Of a stretch of DNA of 64,000 nt, positions 50,724 to 59,007 are shown piece by piece. A model generated the notes under the pieces. That model did no database searches and had not been told where the DNA came from. It was given only the letters and a program-made list of their open reading frames with translations. Numbering within the stretch: position 1 is the first letter of the stretch; each line of letters opens with the position of its first letter. This DNA comes from Geomonas propionica (GTDB lineage: Bacteria; Desulfobacterota; Desulfuromonadia; Geobacterales; Geobacteraceae): assembly GCF_016458235.1 (NCBI RefSeq), contig NZ_JAEMHK010000005.1, positions 186,001 to 250,000 of the forward strand. The letters run 5' to 3'. A program made the translations under genes and the position numbers.

Positions 50724-52859
50724 ATGTCACACAACAGATGGACGGCTTTTCCTGCAGTATCGCTTCTCCTGTCAGTCGCCTGCGTTTCTCCTGCCACCGC
50801 TGCCGATTTGGTAGTCAGTGGTGGGGTGCAGACCCTGTCGGGTGAGCAGAGCTTTGACAATGTCAGTATTATCAATGGCGGCAAGTTGTACGTTGCCCCT
50901 TACAACGGGTCGACCGGGGGCTATTTGAAGCTCAAGGCGAACAAGGTCGTCGTCGACGCCACGTCGTCGATCATAGCCGATGGCAGAGGCTACCGGGGTG
51001 CGTTCAACAGCCCCGGTGAAGGCCCGGGAGCTGGTGGCATCGGGAGCATCGATGGCGGCGGCGGTGGCGCGTATGGCGGCAAAGGCGGTAACGGCGTGAC
51101 CGATGGAGGATGGAGAGTGGATGGTCTCGGCGGTTTACCGTACGGGAGCGCGGACACGCTCAGCATCGAAATGGGATCTTCTGCCGGAGCGGCTGGTTAC
51201 GTGGATTACTCGTACAACGACGGTGGTTTCGGCGGCAATGGTGGCGGCGCACTCTGGATCGAGGCTGAAAACATCAGCAACGCGGGAACAATCTCTGCCA
51301 ACGGAGATGACGGCAAAATTTACTACAACGACTCCACCGGCGGCGGGGCAGGGGGGGGCATCCTCCTCTACGGCAACACCATCGTCAACACGGGAAGCCT
51401 CAAAGCCAACGGCGGTGGTGGCGGGGCCTACGGCTGCGGCACGCCGGGCATGTGCGGGCAGGACGACGGCGGCGGCGGTGGTGGCGGCGGCAGGATCAAG
51501 ATCTTCTACGGATCGCTGCAGAATTCCGGAACTGTTTCCGTTGCCGGGGGCAGAGGTGGTCTGTACGCTGCCGCAGGGAGCAACGGTACCTTCTTCAGCA
51601 TCGCCAAGGCGGCTCCCCCCATTGCCAACGCCGGCGCCGACATTTCCTTCAACGAGGGAACCGTCGTGGTCCTGGACGGGTCCGCAAGTAGCTCTGTCAG
51701 CGGGGATGCGTTGTCCTACACCTGGTCGCAGATCGCGGGCACCCCGGTAGCCTTGAACATGGCTGACACGGTTCATCCGAACTTCGTCGCCCCTCTGGTG
51801 TCCGCGGGCGGGAGCACGCTTACCTTCCAGTTGATCGTCAAGGATACCCACTTCCCGAGCGCCCCTGATACCGTCAACGTCACGATCAAGAACATCAATC
51901 ATCCGCCGGAGGCCATTGCGGGTGACGACCAGACGGTCGCCGAGAAGTCGCCGGTGCAACTGGACGGTTCGGTAAGCTGGGATCTGGATGGTGAAGACCT
52001 CACCTACACCTGGGAGCAGGTAGCCGGGCCTGCGGTGCCGATGGCCGAGACCAACGCAGTGTCCCCGACCTTCCTTGCCCCTTCGGTAGGCGTCGAAGGT
52101 GCGAGACTCACCTTCATGCTTTCCGTGACTGACGGGATCGACACTGATACCGACACGGTCGACATCGTGGTGGAGAACGTAAACCACGCCCCGGTTGCCA
52201 ATGCCGGTACCGATCTGACCTACAACGAAGGGAGCCTGGTCACACTCAATGGTACGTCGAGCAGCGATCCCGACCTCGACGCCCTGAGCTACACCTGGAG
52301 CCAGGTAGGCGGGCCGGCGGTCATCCTGTCCGACGCCACCAGCCCCAATCCGACCTTCACCGCTCCGCTGGTGGGCATGGGTGGCGAGGATCTCACCTTC
52401 CAACTGGTGGTAAATGACGGCCTCGCGGCCAGCGAACTGGCGGACGAAGTGGTGGTCCACATCCTGAACGTCAACGATCCTCCCTCCTGCGTCAATGCCC
52501 AGGTGGTACCCGGCGCACTCTGGCCGCCCAACCACAAGCTGGTTCCGGTCACCATCACCGGCGTCAGCGACCCGGACAACGACAAGATAACCCTCACCAT
52601 TACCGGCATCACGCAGGATGAAACCATCAACGGTCTTGGCGATGGCGATACCAGCCCCGATGCGGTGATCCAGGGTGACAAGGCCCTGCTGCGCGCGGAG
52701 CGTTCCGGCACCGGCAACGGCCGTGTCTACCGCATCAACTTCAACGCGGCTGACGGTCAAGGCGGCGCGTGCACCGGTTCCGTCACCGTCGGCGTACCTC
52801 ACAGCAAGAACGATGCTATCGTTGACGATGGTCAGAACTACAATGCTCTCCAGCCCTAA
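50724..52859 (+). CDS. Secreted Gly-rich protein with PKD/REJ-like repeats
   Basis: 711 residues. A signal peptide (to about residue 26, ending PATA-AD) is followed by a beta-rich, Gly-rich part (~27-290) with repeated GNGG/GGGGG stretches that looks like a right-handed beta-helix or adhesin passenger. Three ~95-residue immunoglobulin-like repeats follow (~295-580), each starting PPIANAGADISFNEG-like, with LDGSxS, LSYTWSQVGGPAV and TFTAPLVG, ending VNxxNxPP. A C-terminal domain (~585-711) has WPPNHKLVPVTITGVSDPDND. No LPxTG, PEP-CTERM or autotransporter barrel is visible, so the export route beyond Sec is unclear. It has its own strong promoter and terminator. Confidence 0.85.
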   Translation: MSHNRWTAFPAVSLLLSVACVSPATAADLVVSGGVQTLSGEQSFDNVSIINGGKLYVAPYNGSTGGYLKLKANKVVVDATSSIIADGRGYRGAFNSPGEGPGAGGIGSIDGGGGGAYGGKGGNGVTDGGWRVDGLGGLPYGSADTLSIEMGSSAGAAGYVDYSYNDGGFGGNGGGALWIEAENISNAGTISANGDDGKIYYNDSTGGGAGGGILLYGNTIVNTGSLKANGGGGGAYGCGTPGMCGQDDGGGGGGGGRIKIFYGSLQNSGTVSVAGGRGGLYAAAGSNGTFFSIAKAAPPIANAGADISFNEGTVVVLDGSASSSVSGDALSYTWSQIAGTPVALNMADTVHPNFVAPLVSAGGSTLTFQLIVKDTHFPSAPDTVNVTIKNINHPPEAIAGDDQTVAEKSPVQLDGSVSWDLDGEDLTYTWEQVAGPAVPMAETNAVSPTFLAPSVGVEGARLTFMLSVTDGIDTDTDTVDIVVENVNHAPVANAGTDLTYNEGSLVTLNGTSSSDPDLDALSYTWSQVGGPAVILSDATSPNPTFTAPLVGMGGEDLTFQLVVNDGLAASELADEVVVHILNVNDPPSCVNAQVVPGALWPPNHKLVPVTITGVSDPDNDKITLTITGITQDETINGLGDGDTSPDAVIQGDKALLRAERSGTGNGRVYRINFNAADGQGGACTGSVTVGVPHSKNDAIVDDGQNYNALQP

Positions 52860-52878
52860 CCGGCTGAAGCTGTAATGT

Positions 52879-52913
52879 GCGGCGGCGGGGTATCTTCCCG
52901 CCGCCGTTTTTTA
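52879..52913 (+). terminator. Terminator of the PKD-like gene
   Basis: CGGCGGCGGG (52880-52889) pairs with CCCGCCGCCG (52897-52906), followed by TTTTTT. Confidence 0.95.
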
Positions 52914-52960
52914 TGGCGGGAATAACGTATCCGGCAGGCGGGATACGGCGCAGGTGAAAC

Positions 52961-52996
52961 AGAAAAAGGCCGGGAATCTTTTCCCGGCCTTTTTGC
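52961..52996. terminator. Second, bidirectional terminator
   Basis: AAAAAGGCCGGGAA (52963-52976) pairs perfectly with TTCCCGGCCTTTTT (52981-52994) around TCTT. A/T-runs on both sides make it work in both directions, backing up the PKD gene and ending the leftward ppx/gppA transcript. Confidence 0.92.
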
Positions 52997-53023
52997 GTCA
53001 GCTTCGTGGGGCACGCAAGTAGA

Positions 53024-53053
53024 GGGCGAATGATTATTCACCCCTACAGGGGG
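53024..53053. repeat. GGGCGAATGATTATTC palindromic repeat, copy 1
   Basis: GGGCGAATGATTATTCACCC followed by CTACAGGGG overlaps the stop codon of the leftward Ppx/GppA gene. A closely matching copy lies at 58967. One stem base pair is broken here. Confidence 0.7.
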
Positions 53054-54591
53054 GGCGCTTGGTGTGGCTGGATTTGGAGGTCGAGCTTCAGGCGGCAGGA
53101 CTCCTGGAGCAGGTCGCTTTTGGCCTTGGCCCCGTAGAGCTCGACCGACATATCCTCGTCACCGCCCAAAGTGAGCCGCAGGACGTCCTTTCCCAGGGCG
53201 CAGCCGATCTCCCGCACCACCGCGTTTCGGCGCCGGTCAAGGCCGTCGCATAACCTGAGGATGCCCCCCAACCGTGCCACCAGGAGCTGGTCCGCAGCCG
53301 ACAGGCGGGTGTACTCGTCGTGCTTTTTCTTGGGCATGGATTTGCGGTGGTAGCGGGCGATGTTGGCCATCAGCTCGCGCTCGCGGGGGGTGAAGCCGAA
53401 CAGGTCGGCGTGGCGTATCAGGTGGTAGGAATGCTTGTGGTGGCTGGAATAACTGATGAAATAGCCGACGTCGTGCATGATGGCGGCGGCTTCCAGGAGC
53501 CTCAGCTCCTTGTCGCCCCAGCCATAGCGCTGGGCCAGCGCCAGGAATATCTGCCGGGAAAGCCTGGCGACCTGCTGGGCGTGTCCCTCGTCGATGTGGC
53601 AGGAGCGGGCGAACTCCAGCGTGCTGTCGCGCCAGGAGCGCTTCTTCTTTTCCGGCAGCAGGTTGCGACGGCGCAGTCCGCGCAGGATGAGCCCCTCGCG
53701 GATGCCGCGCTCGTTCACCTTCAGGTGGTTCACCTGGAAGAAGTCCATCAGCTCGTCGACCGCGGTGACCCCGGCGATGATGATGTCGGAGCGGTCCGGG
53801 TTCAACCCGGGCAGGGCGCGGCGCTCCTTGTCGCTCTTGCGCACCAGCATGGCCAGAAGGTGCACCAACTCGGAGCGGAGCAGTTCGTAGCCGTGCAGGG
53901 AGTCGAACTTCTCGCCCCTCGACGCGGCTACCATGGCGGCGATGGAGGTGACGGTGCCCCCCGAGCCGAGCAGGCACTGCATCCCGGCGCGTTCCCCGGT
54001 GTAGGAGGCCTTAAGCGTCTTTCGCACATGCTTGCGCAGCTTCTGGTGTTCCGCTTGCTGCACGGGATCGCTTTTCAGAAAGCTCTCGGTGAGAAAGACC
54101 GCGCCCAGCTCCAGCGAAAGCATCTCCTCGGTGTGCGCTCCCAGCGCGCTAATCAGCTCGAGGCTCCCCCCTCCGATGTCGAAGATCAGGTGCCGCACCC
54201 CGTCGAGCTCGAAATTGTGTTGAGCGGAGAGGGCGGCCAATTCCGCTTCCTCCTCGCCGCTGATTACCTCGATCTCCAGGCCGGTCTGCTCCTTGACGGC
54301 CGCGACAAGCTCGGGCCCGTTGCTGGCCTTGCGCACCGCGCTGGTGGCCACCGCCTCGATGGAGGCGACCCGATAACCGTCGATGATCTTCTTCTGGCGT
54401 GACAGTGCCTCGATGGCGCGCTGCCACGCAGCGGGGGAGATGGCGCCGGTCTGGTGCAGCCCCTCGCCCAGACGCACCAGCACCTTCTCGTCATCGAGGA
54501 TCTTGTACTTGCCGCTGCCTGCGGTCTCTACGATGATGCTGCGGATCGAGTTGGTGCCAATGTCGATGGCGGCCAGCCGGTTCTGTCTCAA
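53044..54591 (-). CDS. Ppx/GppA phosphatase family protein with HD-like C-terminal domain
   Basis: 515 residues. The N-terminal ASKHA part (~1-300) has IDIGTNSIRSIIVE, AVATSAVRKASNG, IFDIGGGSLELI and LGSGGTVTSIAA. The C-terminal part (~315-515) is HD-like with AAAIMHDVGYFISYSSHHKHSYHLIRHADL split around HDVG. These enzymes hydrolyse polyphosphate ends (Ppx) or pppGpp (GppA); the two cannot be separated by sequence. A long HD-bearing form fits bifunctional members. The last codons run into a palindromic repeat. It heads no clear operon; an HhH protein gene lies 87 bases upstream on the same strand. Confidence 0.92.
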   Translation of the reverse strand: MRQNRLAAIDIGTNSIRSIIVETAGSGKYKILDDEKVLVRLGEGLHQTGAISPAAWQRAIEALSRQKKIIDGYRVASIEAVATSAVRKASNGPELVAAVKEQTGLEIEVISGEEEAELAALSAQHNFELDGVRHLIFDIGGGSLELISALGAHTEEMLSLELGAVFLTESFLKSDPVQQAEHQKLRKHVRKTLKASYTGERAGMQCLLGSGGTVTSIAAMVAASRGEKFDSLHGYELLRSELVHLLAMLVRKSDKERRALPGLNPDRSDIIIAGVTAVDELMDFFQVNHLKVNERGIREGLILRGLRRRNLLPEKKKRSWRDSTLEFARSCHIDEGHAQQVARLSRQIFLALAQRYGWGDKELRLLEAAAIMHDVGYFISYSSHHKHSYHLIRHADLFGFTPRERELMANIARYHRKSMPKKKHDEYTRLSAADQLLVARLGGILRLCDGLDRRRNAVVREIGCALGKDVLRLTLGGDEDMSVELYGAKAKSDLLQESCRLKLDLQIQPHQAPPL

Positions 54592-54678
54592 CGGCTACTC
54601 CTTGCGCATGATGGGATCGTAAGATTGTATCAGGACTGGACGGATTATGACAACCCGTGCCGGCGGGAGTGGTGACGC

Positions 54679-55203
54679 TTACGCCAAAGCCTTAAGCACT
54701 GCCTTTCTCGCTTTCTTGAACCCTTTGCGGACCTTCTTGAGAATGGCGTCCTCCAGTCCGGTGACTTTCTTTTCTGCCTTGTTAAGTATCTTTGCGATGC
54801 GCTTGGACCGCTTGTTGCCGAAATCGTGCATCTGCAACAGGGCGTTCTCGATCTTTTCAAGGTCGGCTCCGAGTTTCCTGCCGCACTTCTCGGACATCTC
54901 GCCCGCAAAACGGTCCCGGGTCGACTGGGCCAGGTTTTCCACCTTTTCCCGCACCCCGACCACCCGTTGCTGCATGAGCTGTGCGGGCGGTTGTTGATCG
55001 CCCAGCTCCATCCCGGCGAGGACCCGGGCCTGTTCCAGTATCGACCCGATATGGCGCCGGTTCACCCCGCGCACCTTGATCAAGCCATCCTCTCCTGCCT
55101 CGGCGATCTTGGCGAAGCTGTCGAATCCCGCATCGTACAGGCGCTTGCCCAAGACCGGGCCGACCCCTTTCATCCGTCTGAAATCTGCTGCTGACTGGAC
55201 CAT
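54679..55203 (-). CDS. Helix-hairpin-helix domain protein
   Basis: 174 residues. The N-terminal ~60 residues hold two HhH-like units (MKGVGPVLGKRLYDAGFDSF; LIKVRGVNRRHIGSILEQA), as in DNA-binding and DUF4332-type proteins. The rest is a long charged helical region, ending with a strongly basic tail (KVRKGFKKARKAVLKALA). The pattern suggests DNA binding. AAGGAGAGTC precedes the ATG. It lies 45 bases downstream of sixA on the same strand and may be co-transcribed. Confidence 0.78.
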   Translation of the reverse strand: MVQSAADFRRMKGVGPVLGKRLYDAGFDSFAKIAEAGEDGLIKVRGVNRRHIGSILEQARVLAGMELGDQQPPAQLMQQRVVGVREKVENLAQSTRDRFAGEMSEKCGRKLGADLEKIENALLQMHDFGNKRSKRIAKILNKAEKKVTGLEDAILKKVRKGFKKARKAVLKALA

Positions 55204-55248
55204 CTTTGACTCTCCTTGTGCGTTTTTTTGTCTTGCGCCGCCTCCCGG

Positions 55249-55770
55249 TCAGCCCCCCTGTCGCAGGCGGTCGAGGGCCTTGCCGCGCGAGGTGACGATC
55301 CTGCCGGTTCCGGTCACCAGTTGCAGGAACAGCGGTTCGCCGCTGCCGCTCGCGCTCCTTTTGAACGACACCGTTCCTCCCTTGGCCAGGGTGAGGTTGG
55401 CATCTTCGCCAAGAAGCGCCTGTGTCACCATGCCGAGGTCCGGCTCGTGTCCTACCAGGGCGACCTCGGTGACCTGCGGGTAGAGCTTCAACAGTTCGTC
55501 GAGTTTGTCCGGGCGGAAACCGGGAGAGAGCTGGGGCGCCACGATGAGCTCCCGCTTGTAGCGCAATTTTTCGGCCAGGATGTCGGCGGTCTGCACCGCG
55601 CGTATCAGCGGGCTGGTCAAGATCAGGTCGGGCTCGATGCCGAGTGTGGCGAGGCTTTTGGCTGCTTTGCGGAAACGTCTTCTGCCGCGCCGGGTGAGGT
55701 AGCGGTGCTCTTCAGGTACCTCGGCTGTTCTCTCAATGGCTTCCGCGTGTCGTACTATGTGGATGATCAT
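55249..55770 (-). CDS. sixA: SixA-type phosphohistidine phosphatase
   Basis: A 173-residue histidine phosphatase. The catalytic VRHAEA (His8-type) is at the N-terminus, with LTRRGRRRF, LTSPLIRAVQTADIL and the second His in LVGHEPDLG. SixA removes phosphate from histidine of HPt domains or the PTS protein NPr. The length is slightly above E. coli SixA (161). GGGGGTCACCC precedes the ATG. It is followed by the HhH and Ppx/GppA genes on the same strand. Confidence 0.9.
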   Translation of the reverse strand: MIIHIVRHAEAIERTAEVPEEHRYLTRRGRRRFRKAAKSLATLGIEPDLILTSPLIRAVQTADILAEKLRYKRELIVAPQLSPGFRPDKLDELLKLYPQVTEVALVGHEPDLGMVTQALLGEDANLTLAKGGTVSFKRSASGSGEPLFLQLVTGTGRIVTSRGKALDRLRQGG

Positions 55771-56030
55771 GGGTGACCCCCTGGATTAAGCAACATTAAA
55801 GACTTTAGCGAATCTGTTTCGATTTGCAACCGGCTGTCTCAATCGGAGCGGAAAGGGTCTGGTAAAGATGCCGTCCTTATGCCGTGAGTGGCATGGCCGG
55901 TCGTGTGACTGAGAGGGGCGAATCGGGTGAGTGAGGCAGGTGCGGTAGATGGGGACGGCGCCCTCCCAATGGCGGGAGGACGCACGTTATTTAGCTCCTG
56001 TCGATGCGCGGGTGGCGGCGCGAGATGTTG

Positions 56031-56630
56031 TCAGCGCACCAACAGTTGCTCCAGGTTCTTGCTCATGGCGTCGGAGATCCCCTCGGAAGGAACCGAGCCG
56101 CCCACGCCTCTGAGCCAAAAGCGGTCGACGGCGACATCCCCCTGGGTGTCGACGGTCATCTTCACCGGGAACAGGCAGCGCATGCTGAAGTAGTCCAGCA
56201 GGTCTCCGAGGAACCCCAGCCGGTCCACCCCTTTCAACTCGACGAAGAGGCTGCCGTCGTGACACTTTGTCGGCTCCATGGTGAAGGAGAGGAGCTCGAT
56301 CGGTGCCGCATTGTGGTTGGGCTCGGTACCAGCCAACCGCAGGAAGTCGATGGCTTCCGGGCTCCCGGCAAAAGGCGCGCTCTTTAGTTCGAAGCTCGAG
56401 CGCCAACTGCTGGCGTTGATCTTCTCGGCGCTCCCCCGCACGATCCCGACGCGGTGCTCCGCGAGCCCTGCAGCGAGTCTGCCGCTCCAGCCAGGGGCAA
56501 GGAAGCCGTACATCTCCAGGCGGTAGCCTCCGGGACGCGCGGGGATGCGCTCTATGGTGAAGCCGGTTTCGTGCAAGCCGGCACATGCCGTCTCTGTCGT
56601 TGACGCTTTCATGGTCGCTAAGCTGTTCAT
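56031..56630 (-). CDS. Possible two-ACT-domain regulatory protein
   Basis: 199 residues. The C-terminal half reads SLFVELKGVDRLGFLGDLLDYFSM, then VKMTVDTQGDVAVDRFWL, which is close to the ACT pattern of GlnD and ACR proteins (a D-R-x-G-L-L-x-D turn). The N-terminal half (YRLEMYGFLAPGWSGRLAAGLAEHRVGIVRG) looks like a second, more divergent copy. ACT domains bind amino acids or other small effectors. There is no enzyme domain. The gene is leftward, downstream of two small genes (57011 and 57262) with an 84-base gap. Confidence 0.65.
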   Translation of the reverse strand: MNSLATMKASTTETACAGLHETGFTIERIPARPGGYRLEMYGFLAPGWSGRLAAGLAEHRVGIVRGSAEKINASSWRSSFELKSAPFAGSPEAIDFLRLAGTEPNHNAAPIELLSFTMEPTKCHDGSLFVELKGVDRLGFLGDLLDYFSMRCLFPVKMTVDTQGDVAVDRFWLRGVGGSVPSEGISDAMSKNLEQLLVR

Positions 56631-56714
56631 TGCCGCTCTCCTTTATGTGGCTGACGCTGCAGCGCGTCAGGGAATTTCAGGCTGCTGTGCCCTGCGTCTT
56701 GCCGGCGGTGCTCG

Positions 56715-57011
56715 CTATCGGTAGGAGAGCATCTCTTTGCCGCAGCCGGCGAGAAAGTCGAATACCTCGCAGCGGGTGACCAGGAAGCGGGGCATGTCCT
56801 GGTTCATCAGGTCCTCGAGGAAATGCAGGGTACGGGCGTCGTCCCGCTGCAGTTCGTTCATGACCGCCGTAAGCAGCGGCAGGATGTCGTAGATGTCGTC
56901 ACGGTTGAACGGTACGTTATCGCCGGGACCGGCGAACTTGGCGTCGAACCGTGTCTGGGTGGCCTTCGGGTATTTGTATTTGAGATCGGAAGCAAGTATG
57001 GTGAGGCCCAT
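56715..57011 (-). CDS. Small protein of unknown function
   Basis: A 98-residue soluble protein, not recognised. It contains SDLKYKYPKATQTRFDAKFAG, a PFNRDDIYDILPLLTAVMNEL helix, and ends with CEVFDFLAGCGKEMLSYR with two Cys. Start ATG 57011 has TAGGAGTTGAA upstream and lies 8 bases after the stop of the HTH/Cys-tail gene, so the two are one operon. A longer frame from 57035 lacks a ribosome site. Confidence 0.7.
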   Translation of the reverse strand: MGLTILASDLKYKYPKATQTRFDAKFAGPGDNVPFNRDDIYDILPLLTAVMNELQRDDARTLHFLEDLMNQDMPRFLVTRCEVFDFLAGCGKEMLSYR

Positions 57012-57019
57012 TTCAACTC

Positions 57020-57262
57020 CTAGTGGCACCCGCATTTGGACGCGGTGCAGGCGGTGCGGCAGGTAGGGTGCGGTTGTGCCGCTTCCCTGTCGCGGTCATA
57101 GCCGTCGAGGGAAGCCCTGGTGACGAACCATCCCAGGTCGGAGAGGGTCCCCTGCAGCGTCTTCTGCTTCAGCAGCATGAGCACCCGGGTTTCGGTGGTG
57201 GCAAGTTCGCTGGCGGCCTCGGCCGCGGTGACGTGCGCAATTCCGTCGATGATCTCTGTCAT
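57020..57262 (-). CDS. Small helix-turn-helix protein with Cys/His C-terminal tail
   Basis: 80 residues. HVTAAEAASELATTETRVLMLLKQKTL followed by LGWFVTRASLDGYDRD fits the HTH_17/excisionase winged-helix pattern (AAELL-T-x-T-V-x-x-L-x-x-G, then W-x-V-x-x-x-x-L-x-x-Y). The last ~15 residues hold CRTACTASKCGCH, five potential metal ligands, which is unusual for the family and could bind a metal or an Fe-S cluster. CAAGGAGGAGCTGCC precedes the ATG. It is the first of two or three leftward genes. A redox- or metal-sensing role is an inference. Confidence 0.7.
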   Translation of the reverse strand: MTEIIDGIAHVTAAEAASELATTETRVLMLLKQKTLQGTLSDLGWFVTRASLDGYDRDREAAQPHPTCRTACTASKCGCH

Positions 57263-57569
57263 GGCAGCTCCTCCTTGGGCTGCGGCTTTACATAGAACAT
57301 GCCATCGAAGGCTTCACCGCCGGGAGGGCTGTTTTTACGGGTGGTTACCGGAATGGGGGCTGGCGGGCCACGCGCACCACCTGCATAGTAAATAATCACT
57401 CTGCCTGTTCGGATGCCATTGGTCTGCGACGATCTTGCTCTGGTCTACCCCGTGGGCGGGGTCCTCTGCGGCAGGTGATTGTGGCATTGCCACGACATAT
57501 CTCGGTTGATAACCAAAGCCAGACATAGTAATCTGCACCGGTACTTTATCGTCGCCTGTGAGAGAGTTT
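57263..57569. other. Divergent intergenic region before the M20 gene
   Basis: About 307 bases without a gene. It holds GTGGCA-T-TGCCAC (57481-57493 region), a small CCCCG/CGGGG hairpin near 57449-57463, and a candidate promoter TTGATA (57506-57511), 17 bases, TAATCT (57529-57534) for the rightward gene. Confidence 0.45.
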
Positions 57570-58862
57570 ATGCCGACACAATCGCAGCTTGAATCAGTGA
57601 ACCGTTTGGTGGAAGCCGAACTGCCGTCGCTGGTTACCTTCTACAAGCACCTGCACGCCTGTCCCGAGCTGTCCGGGCAGGAACGTGCCACCGCCTCGCT
57701 GCTGGCGGGGGAACTGAAAGGGCTTGGCTTCACCGTTACCGAGGGAATCGGCAGGTACAGCAGGTTCGACTGGCCCGGCTTCGGCGTCCTGGCGGTGCTG
57801 GAGAACGGACCGGGGCCGACCCTTTTGCTGCGGGCGGACATGGACGCGCTGCCGGTGGAGGAAAAGACGGGACTCCCTTACGCGAGCACGGCGCGGGCGA
57901 TCTACCGGGACGGCAACGAGGTGCCTGTGATGCACGCCTGCGGGCACGACGTGCATGTCGCCTGCCTGCTCGGCGCGGCCCGTGTACTGGCTCGCACCAG
58001 GGACGGCTGGGCCGGCACGCTGGTGCTCGTGGGGCAGCCGGGAGAAGAGGGGAGCGACGGCGCCCAGGCCATGATCGACGACGGCGCCTACCGGCTCTGC
58101 CCGAGGCCCGATTACGCCCTGGCGCTGCACAGCACCCTGTTCCTCAAGGCGGGGAGCGCGGGATATGCTCCGGGCAACTTCCTGGCCAGCTTCACCGAAG
58201 TCGAGGTGGTGGTGCGCGGCGTGGGGGCGCATGGTTCGGCCCCTGAGCATGGCAAGGATCCGGTGGTGATGGCGGCGCAGGTGGTACTTGCCCTGCAGAC
58301 CATCGTGAGCCGCGAGGTTACCCCGCACCAGCCAGCCGTGGTCACCGTCGGCTCCATCCACGGCGGCGCCGCCTGCAACGTGATTCCCGAGGAGGTGGTG
58401 CTGCAACTGAGCATCAGGAGCTTCGACGACCGGGTGCGCGACCAGATCCTGGATTCGGTGCGGCGCATCTGCGCCGGCGTGGCCCTCGCTGCCGGGGTGC
58501 CGCAGGAGCGCTCGCCGGTCGTCTCCGTGCTCGCCTGCCATCCGGCGACCTACAACGATCCGATCCTTGCCGAGCGCGTGGCTGGCGCGTTGCGGGCGGC
58601 GCTCGGGGCGGACAACGTGGTCCGCTCGGCGGCGAAGATGGTGAGTGAGGATTTCGGTTCCTGGGGGCTTGGTGGCGAGATTCCAATCTGCATGTTCTGG
58701 CTTGGGGCTGCGGATCCGGTGCTTTTCGCGGAGGGGGAGCGTCAGGGAGTGTCGCTGCCGTCCCAGCATTCGCCGCTTTACGCCCCGCTCCCCGAGCCCA
58801 CGCTGCGGGCCGGGGTGAAGGCCTTGGTCGCCGCCGCCTGCGACCTGCTCCCGATGGGGTAG
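57570..58862 (+). CDS. M20-family amidohydrolase
   Basis: 430 residues, a metal-dependent amino-acid amidohydrolase (hippurate hydrolase/IAA-amide hydrolase/N-acetyl-diaminopimelate deacetylase type). Metal and catalytic motifs are RADMDALPVEE, MHACGHDVHVACLLG, GQPGEEGSDGAQAMIDDG and the ALHSTLF block; a dimerisation domain (VRGVGAHGSAPEHGKDP, VGSIHGGAACNVIPEEV) interrupts the catalytic domain. It is cytoplasmic. The exact substrate is not evident. ATG 57570 (GAGAG upstream) is preferred to GTG 57558 in the same frame. A terminator follows. Confidence 0.9.
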   Translation: MPTQSQLESVNRLVEAELPSLVTFYKHLHACPELSGQERATASLLAGELKGLGFTVTEGIGRYSRFDWPGFGVLAVLENGPGPTLLLRADMDALPVEEKTGLPYASTARAIYRDGNEVPVMHACGHDVHVACLLGAARVLARTRDGWAGTLVLVGQPGEEGSDGAQAMIDDGAYRLCPRPDYALALHSTLFLKAGSAGYAPGNFLASFTEVEVVVRGVGAHGSAPEHGKDPVVMAAQVVLALQTIVSREVTPHQPAVVTVGSIHGGAACNVIPEEVVLQLSIRSFDDRVRDQILDSVRRICAGVALAAGVPQERSPVVSVLACHPATYNDPILAERVAGALRAALGADNVVRSAAKMVSEDFGSWGLGGEIPICMFWLGAADPVLFAEGERQGVSLPSQHSPLYAPLPEPTLRAGVKALVAAACDLLPMG

Positions 58863-58885
58863 GGTAGGGGCAGTACCAGCAAAAG

Positions 58886-58920
58886 GAAAGGGGCGCATCG
58901 TGCGATGCGCCCCTTTTTTA
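58886..58920 (+). terminator. Terminator of the M20 gene
   Basis: AAGGGGCGCATCG (58888-58900) pairs with CGATGCGCCCCTT (58903-58915), followed by TTTTT. Confidence 0.92.
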
Positions 58921-58928
58921 GTTATGCC

Positions 58929-58992
58929 TCGCCCGTCCCTGTCCAGACGGGAGAGCGAGCGTGGACGGGCGAATGATTATTCGCCCATACAA
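58929..58992. repeat. Composite palindromic repeat, copy 2
   Basis: CGCCCGTCC (58930-58938) and GGACGGGCG (58963-58971) form a 9-bp inverted repeat. The right arm runs into GGGCGAATGATTATTCGCCC (58967-58986), a perfect 8-bp stem with a GATT loop, followed by ATACAA. The second palindrome matches the element at 53024. Confidence 0.75.
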
Positions 58993-59007
58993 GCAGGCAG
59001 GGAAAGA

